Source: Cryptomeria japonica
Lineage: Eukaryota; Streptophyta; Pinopsida; Cupressales; Cupressaceae
Length of the DNA: 64,000 nt
Reading direction: 5' to 3'
NCBI RefSeq assembly: GCF_030272615.1
Contig: NC_081406.1
Coordinates: 400,472,939 to 400,536,938 of the forward strand
The translations under genes and the position numbers were made by a program. This document shows positions 58,143-64,000 of this stretch, one piece after another. Numbering within the stretch: position 1 is the first letter of the stretch; each line of letters begins with the position of its first letter. The notes beneath the pieces are model-generated. The model saw only the letters and a program-made list of their open reading frames with translations. It was not told where the DNA came from and did no database searches.

Positions 58143-58292
58143 GCATCATATCGAGATTTATCATCTCCAAAATCGAATCCGCATCATATCGAGATTTATC
58201 ATCTCCAAAATTGAAATTGCATCATATTGAGATTTATCATTTCCAAGATCGAATCCGCATCATATCGAGATTTATCATCTCCAAATCAAATC
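58143..58292. repeat. 38-bp tandem repeat, 4 units
   Basis: Units start GCATCATATCGAGATTTATC at 58143, 58181, 58219 and 58257 and vary at a few bases. They are followed by a looser related tail to about 58350. Confidence 0.85.
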
Positions 58293-58405
58293 AATATAAT
58301 ATCGAAACCAAATCCGCATTAAATCAAGATCGAATCTACATTCTATCAAATCAACAACATCATCAATCAAGCTTTCTTTGAACCAAAGCGTCATCACACA
58401 TCGCT

Positions 58406-58421
58406 TTAAAGAGGGGCAAAA
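58406..58421 (+). other. Polypurine tract
   Basis: AAAGAGGGGCAAAA immediately before the 3' LTR; it confirms plus orientation. Confidence 0.75.
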
Positions 58422-59518
58422 TGTATACACCTAAAAATGGTCTGAAGATAGTTAATTAAATACACAGTTATTTGATTAATTCCCCTTCCCAATTAATTGA
58501 ATTCACAAGCAATTTAATTAATTTTTCTATTCATCTACTAGTAAATAAATCTAAATGATTTATTTATATAGTTCATTTCACATCCCCCTTTCGATTAATT
58601 AATTCTCAATTAATTAATGTCTCCCCATACTAATCAATTCTTCTAATCCCTAATTAAGATTAACAAACTCAAGTTTGTTGAGATTAATTACCATTTTCCA
58701 ATTATTTGAATTTCTAAATTCAAATGAGCACATAGCTCCTAACTTTAACCACCCAACCTAACCATCCCCTAACTTAACCCATTCAATCTAATCTTGGGTC
58801 TAAATAAACCTATTCTATCTTGCACATTCTAACCTCCTTATCCTAACCTCTCATGGTGTGGATATTCTCTCCTTGAGACACATGGCACTTTTGCCACATG
58901 TCTCTTCCCTTGGACACTTGCCCTCTCATGAGCAAGGCTCCTTGACACTTGTCACCACAAAGATGACAAGTGTCCCTTCCTCCAACCTCTTCTCCAACTT
59001 CCTCAATCTTGGCCCTTGATAGCTTCAGATCAAATCTGGACCGTCGATTCCTGCCACCTCAGCTTTGGCCTTGGAATTCCTATAAATACCCCTCATTTTG
59101 GAGCAATATGGATCCCATCTCATTTTCATCTTATGCATGGTTATTATAGGTCTCATATCAATTTAGGCATCATTACTATAGGCAATTTGCATTTCGATTA
59201 TCTAGCAATTAGATTTGGAATTGATCATAGCATGTTAATCTAGTTTCTTACATCATGCATTTAATATCATCTCCATAATCAATCATGATCAATTAGCTAC
59301 TCAACTCTTGAGTTTCCACTTTGGAGGTCATTGCTCCGCTGAGAGTCCATCAATACAACACCTTCAAGGTCCTCAAGAATAGAGGAAAATGGGATATTTC
59401 AAGGAAGGCTTACGGTTTGCATCTTTGATTTAGTTTTTCAATTAAGCTTTTCAATTATGTTTTTATTGTCTCATTATATGTGTATGCCTTTTATACTAAC
59501 CACATTTTTAGCATCACA
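58422..59518 (+). repeat. 3' LTR, 1097 bp
   Basis: Begins TGTATACACCTAAAAATGG and ends AGCATCACA. Followed by the CATAC target duplication. Confidence 0.92.
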
Positions 59519-60584
59519 CATACATCCATATTACAATGATATGCCATGTCGGCTTTAGACCAAAACAACATTAACCAATCCATAAATCATCCTGGTAACA
59601 TGTAGAGAACACATAACATGATATCGGTCCATAAACTAGATAGGTATCAGACCTAATTTGGGTCCACCATGCCAAAACAATGTCTCCAATCAGTCAAGAC
59701 ATGATCAAGGATCACCTTCTGCATCTTGAATTCCATCTAGAAGCCATTCCAACACTAGTTATGCATCTTGTCAAAGATTCTCAGTAAAAGCTCTGTCGAT
59801 AAAACCTTAAACCCTTAACAATATACGCTTATTAGAGTGTATGATAGCATCCAATTATCAAGTCAATACCAACTGACCAAAACATACTCTAGAAACATCA
59901 AACCAAACATATTCCATTGATCCAAACATGTCGATAGTATCCAGCTGATAGTCCCTTCTGCCGTTAACACTAGTTCTTCTATCGGTAACCAAAATTTGTT
60001 TGCCAGTAACCAATCATAACATCTAGTGTTGACATCATTTACAAAACATCAATGCAACACATAATCAATTCCTTCATATTGCCAACAAAACCACGGTGGG
60101 ATTTGTGACCCACAATATTAATCCACTGGCCATATGAAGAGATATTACAAAATAGATAGGGGCCTGCACTTGAAGGAAGGCTTATAGGCTAGAGAACACT
60201 GATCATCACAAAAAGAGTCTCACTGACTACATAAAAATCCATACTACAATCCAGAGAAATGAGTGAACTACAATGATAGCATCTTGTATGCTTGAATATA
60301 GTTTCGGTTAAGCTCTGCCTGTTTCGGTCTGAAACCCTAAACCTTACTGGAATAACCTCTTACATAATCAACATTCCTCACATTATAATTGTCTCTCTCA
60401 CTCACATTACATTTCTTCTCATATCACAAAATGGTCTAATCAACTGACCTATATACGCTTATAATCCTTCATGCCTTATGTCAGCTTACATAGATAATTA
60501 CAAAATAAATATACAAGTCAGCTCAATAACATAAATACATAAATATCAAAATCGATTTTTGATTGCCAGATTTCCCAAAATGAT

Positions 60585-61577
60585 GGGTGAACTCACAAAG
60601 TTGGTTCCCACTTTTTGGAACGTCTTGATTTTTGCTAAAATCATACATTTTAAAAAAAATATAATGATTTAAGCTTTAAGAGGTCCCATTTGAAGTAATT
60701 AATTGAAGAGAGTTAAATCAAAGGCTCTTAGATCAAAATTTATTGGATAGAACCTCTCTACTTCTAAATCATACTTGCAATGGAGTCTCCTTTGCATCTA
60801 TCAAATCCTGATAAAAAACCAAGTTTCCATTAGCTTTTGGGGGGTCAAATTAATTCATTTAAAAGTTATTTTTTAAAGTATTTAGTCCTAATTATAAGCT
60901 TTCCAAATAGTATAAATTTTAATATATTTAATTTCATTAATATATTTTTATTTTATTTCTTATGAATGTAGGTTTGTCACCGAACATGAACTTCTTTGTT
61001 CAATGCATTGGGAAAAATAGTAAACCAATTCAAAAAAAATCTGAAAAATATCTATGCACTAGGTATTGGTGTTTTCTTTCTAACAAAAAAAATAAAAATT
61101 GAATTTTGATATATATAGAACAAGTTATCAATTCAAACATACACCTATATCCAAATTATAATTAGTCGAAGTTCAAAACTTAATAAAATAAAAAATATTC
61201 AACATATCACTATCAAACCAAGTGCATGCCCTGGGTATTGATGTTACAAACCAAAATTCAAAAGAATTAAGTTTTTATCATTTATAGAAAAAAAATTATG
61301 CGTTTCGGGATACACATCACTCTTAAAAAATGTTGTTTGCTGTAAACAACTACTTTTTGAGGGAGATGGAAAAATGAATAAAATTTTATTCAAACAAATT
61401 TGCAAAAAATATATTTAGAATCTATGAACAAGATGTTAAAAATCACTAGTTTATATCATCTTCAAATTATTAATGGTTTAAAAGTTATAGGTGTCAAAAA
61501 GTGAAGGTTTTTTTCAAAATATTCATCTAAGTGTCAAAGTTGGTCAAAAAGTGGGAACTAGTATTGTGAGTTCACCC
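60585..61577. mobile_element. 993-bp terminal-inverted-repeat element, non-coding
   Basis: Outer 14 bases GGGTGAACTCACAA are perfect inverted repeats. After a diverged 5-base gap, GTTCCCACTTTTTG is also inverted, for a total of about 33 bases. TGAT flanks both sides (60581-60584 and 61578-61581), a possible 4-bp target duplication. The interior is AT-rich with no transposase, so it is MITE-like or a deletion derivative. It interrupts the 3' LTR of pol-less copy 3, whose sequence aligns with other LTRs on either side. Confidence 0.7.
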
Positions 61578-61754
61578 TGATGTCAGTCTCCAATATTGAT
61601 AACTTAATGAAGTCATGTCAACCTGCAATACCGGTACCAAAAGAATTCCTTCTGCTGGTGCTGGTAAACAACCAAACTAAAATATGAAAGTAGGAACATG
61701 TTGCCATCAATGACAACATATTGAAACCAATCAAATGAGTGTCAATTTCCAACA

Positions 61755-61769
61755 ATCTCCACCTTTGAC
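61755..61769 (-). other. Polypurine-like tract of copy 3
   Basis: Minus strand GTCAAAGGTGGAGAT directly before the LTR start at 61754. Confidence 0.6.
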
Positions 61770-62006
61770 ATTGATGGCAACACTCATGTGAAAAATGATA
61801 ATGGTTTCCTTTGCCGGTTTCACCCTAAGACTGCTTCCCCTGAGCTGAATATCCATATGTGATCATAAAATACTCCATAAATCCATATCTCCCGATGGAA
61901 AGAATATATTTTTAACCTATACCTCCCCCTTTGACATAAATGCCAAAAAACTACAAAAAACCAGGATGAAGAATGAAAATTTGTACAAAGAATGTCCCAA
62001 AACACC

Positions 62007-64000
62007 TTACCGGAGCTGAATATACTTGAAAATTTCTGGATAGGCCTTCTCCAAAAGCTCTAGATAGGTATCCCAACCTGATTTGAAAGTGCCAGAAATA
62101 GATACAAGTTCATTAAGCATGCGAGCATATGACTTTTTATTCTCATTAAGCTCTTTCGGTGTGGGCCTACCGACCAAATCTATGCATTCTTTCTTATGTA
62201 CACTCAATGAGTCCAACCGGGCACTGACCAATACTCTAAAACCTCTAGAACTCCTTTTGATATTATCTTTTTCCCTCTAAAGATCTAAAGCTTGAGCTTC
62301 CAATACCAAAATATGATCATCAATAGATATAGTCAAATATTTGAGCCATCAAAAGAATTGACTATACCTACAATCTTCTCTTAAATATCCTTAATCTCTT
62401 TATCTATCTCTGCTGTAAGTAAACCTATCTTGCAACATACTCTGTAAATATTATTGCTTTGCCTCAAAGCATTATCAATCAACTTCAACTTATCATTAAT
62501 CTCCTTCTTCTCTGACTCAATAATCTGATCAAATGTAGCTCTCTTAGCCTATGCAAATCTCTCCAATGCTTTCCAGTTTGATATCTGCTATAAATATTGA
62601 AAGTCCTTTTAAATGTGCTCGGTGATTAATTTAAGCTTTTTGGATGGGCTTGCTCCTTTGTAAAATTTTCACTCTGGGATAAGCCTATGCAAAACTGGGA
62701 TAGACTGATCAATAACTCCTTTGTCCATAGATCCTTCCTTCATCATCTTTTGTGCAACCATCATTATGAGCTCAGTAGAACTCATCTCTATTATGCTTTT
62801 CTACTCTACCTATGAGGTGTCAATTGACAACAATGATGCACTCACTATCAGTTCCCTATCGGATTTCTCTCTCTTCTACTTTGATGGTTTAATAACTTTT
62901 ATATCTTCCTCTCTTGCACCAGTGGCTTCGCCACTTGGTGCAGTATTAATTACTATCGGTTCCTCCTTATGAATTGTGACATCAACTTGTACATTTTGAT
63001 CCGAAGGACTAATGTCCTCAATATTTGTAACCTATATACTTGCAACCTTTACACTCTCTGAATCTGCCGGTATCACCTCTGTGTCCTTTACAATATATTT
63101 TACCCAGGGCTCTATATCCAATATATTAATTTCCTTCAAAATTGTAGAGGAGGTACCCATTATACCTTTACCTTTCCCTTCAACCGAGATGTTTGTAGTG
63201 TAAGTTTTAGTTTTTGGTGAAGTATAAAAACCAAGGTTTTCAGTAAATAATTGAACCCATGCCTTGTGGGTCTCAGTGAATATCTCATTAACCCTACCTA
63301 ACATAAAAAAAACTATCCTGTGCTTGCTGTGAAAGATCTTTCTATCTGCAACCTCAAGAGTCCTGTCCAACTCCTATAGAGTAATGGATGCACAAGTAGT
63401 TAACAACTCTTGAATCTTTATATGCTTGTCTTCCTCCATAGCTGATAATCTTCTAGCATCTAATTTGTCATATAGCTGTGCTGGTATTTGATTTTCAATT
63501 TCCAACAAGGATTTCTTGTATATATCCAAATATTATAAAACTGCTTCCTTGACTTTTCTCTTTTCATCATTATCTAAATGCTCATAATTAAATTTTATAT
63601 TTTTCAACATACCATCTTTAGTTATTTCATCATCCAATTCTGCATGTCTTGGGTGGAATAATAGTTACATTACCAGAGACAAGTGCCAGATCAATGTCAT
63701 CCATCTTCTTTCTTCTTCGAGTATCAGATGGAGCAGAAGGTGTTTCCTTTGGAGTTATCTTTTGTGCCAATATCTTTATTGTAACCTTCCTAACTAGTTT
63801 CTTCTTTGCTTCCTCCTTAGTCTCCTTACCTTTCTTCCTTAATACCCTCTTGAATATTAAGCGTGTGTCATCATTAGCTCCAGAGTATGATGGAATAGGC
63901 TCAATAAAAATTTTAGGCTCTTTCCTCTTCCTTCATTTTTTTGGAACAACATAAATTAATGCCTTGATGCCCCGAGATACCTGTTACACAATTTTTCTTG
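62007..64000 (-). pseudogene. ORF3 of pol-less copy 3 (partial at window edge)
   Basis: Homologous to ORF3 of copies 1 and 2. From the right edge: lysine-rich segments near 63900-63700, a helical block (near 63560-63420), then LEVADRKIFHSKHRIVFFML and ETHKAWVQLFTENLGFYTSP (63370-63230). Next come a GKGKG-type linker, a charged helical region (about 62700-62400) and the C-terminus ELVSISGTFKSGWDTYLELL, EKAYPEIFKYIQLR, ending at 62007. Closest to copy 2 in several blocks. Stops and frameshifts are numerous. It fixes the real C-terminus of ORF3. Confidence 0.7.

Larger units (their letters stand above)
56771..58421. other. Right part of element interior: GC block and repeats, no gene
   Basis: Upstream of the PMD gene. 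It holds ATCTATCTATC microsatellite-like DNA (56793-56822), ATCAAAA-rich sequence, the GC-rich block at 57277-57470, AAAATTTC tandems (about 58009-58042) and a 38-bp tandem (58143-58292). It ends with the polypurine tract. Confidence 0.6.
53549..59518 (+). mobile_element. Non-autonomous LTR element carrying an antisense PMD gene
   Basis: LTRs 53549-54659 and 58422-59518 are very similar; flanking CATAC at 53544-53548 and 59519-59523 is an exact 5-bp target duplication. A TATA box (CCTATAAATA) in each LTR and the polypurine tract AAAGAGGGGCAAAA before 58422 give plus orientation. The 3.76-kb interior has no retroviral domain on either strand. It carries a plant-mobile-domain gene on the minus strand, a GC-rich block and tandem repeats. 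It is the youngest-looking insertion in the window. Confidence 0.9.
47229..60087 (-). mobile_element. SIRE-like Copia retrotransposon, nearly complete, nested
   Basis: 3' LTR 48470-47229 (1242 bp), polypurine tract 48484-48471, gag-pol 52814-48835, primer site 52871-52860, 5' LTR 52874-53548 plus 59524-60087 (about 1239 bp without its insert). The 5-bp target duplication AAACC is seen at 47224-47228 and 60088-60092. The matching LTR lengths and the clean duplication fix both ends. The host is the 3' LTR of pol-less copy 3. Confidence 0.93.
52874..60087 (-). repeat. 5' LTR of SIRE-like Copia, split by LTR element
   Basis: The two parts 52874-53548 and 59524-60087 align in order with the 3' LTR. 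It starts TGTTGGCAATATGAAG at 60087 and ends TTCTAACA at 52874. The TGGG/CCCA stem is at 53113-53127. Confidence 0.92.
47045..64000 (-). mobile_element. Pol-less Copia-like element (copy 3), 3' LTR and ORF3
   Basis: Minus strand. ORF3 lies at 64000-62007, a polypurine-like tract at 61769-61755, and the 3' LTR starts TGTTGGAAATTGACAC at 61754. The LTR continues in pieces 61754-61582, 60584-60093 and 47228-47045, about 850 bases in total, ending TTCCAACA at 47045. The pieces between are a TIR element (60585-61577) and a SIRE-like Copia (47229-60087). The element is inserted in the RNase H of the gypsy at 45398-47044. ORF1, ORF2 and the 5' LTR would lie beyond 64000. Confidence 0.8.

Noticed and set aside
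58143-58292. CRISPR-like array
   Set aside because: Units are directly adjacent without spacers, in a plant retroelement.

Overview
This window looks like intergenic DNA from a very large plant nuclear genome, most probably a gymnosperm. It holds almost nothing except LTR retrotransposons nested inside one another. No cellular gene, tRNA, rRNA or CRISPR array was found. The gymnosperm assignment is inference: it rests on the density of old nested copies and on several retrotransposon-borne ORFs whose conserved patterns I recall from gymnosperm repeats. No marker gene confirms it.

Left part (1-20.5 kb). A SIRE-like Copia element on the minus strand enters from the left edge (gag, primer-binding site, LTR ending at 2310). 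It sits in a fragment of another LTR (2311-2738). Then come decayed ORFs of unknown function (4195-4930 minus, 6531-8320 plus) around a segment rich in CCGAT/ATCGG motifs. From 8321 to 13846 lies the best-preserved copy of a Copia-like family without pol. It carries three ORFs: coiled coil plus four zinc knuckles, an intact 315-aa protein, and a 715-codon protein broken by one amber codon. A decayed gag element (13847-17932) and unassigned DNA with tandem repeats follow.

First nest (20.5-40.7 kb, plus strand). A Ty3/gypsy-like element has its gag interrupted by a second pol-less copy (23605-39101). That copy is itself interrupted by an ordinary, stop-riddled Copia (28835-34970) and by a 2.6-kb solo LTR (35966-38567) inside its 3' LTR. 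Termini and short target duplications can be read at most junctions.

Second nest (about 41-64 kb, mostly minus strand). A decayed unknown ORF (41729-44600) lies downstream of a Ty3/gypsy RNase H-integrase (45398-47044). The gypsy is cut by the LTR of a third pol-less copy (LTR pieces from 47045 to 61754, body to the right edge). That LTR is cut by a nearly complete SIRE-like Copia (47229-60087), whose 5' LTR is cut by a non-autonomous LTR element (53549-59518) carrying an antisense plant-mobile-domain gene. A 993-bp terminal-inverted-repeat element (60585-61577) sits in the same host LTR.

How the parts relate. The three pol-less copies share ORF content, primer-binding site, terminal bases and polypurine-tract type with the pol-bearing Copia at 47229-60087. 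A reasonable inference is that they were mobilised in trans by SIRE-like elements. Most in-frame stops fit C-to-T decay of methylated DNA, as expected for silenced repeats.
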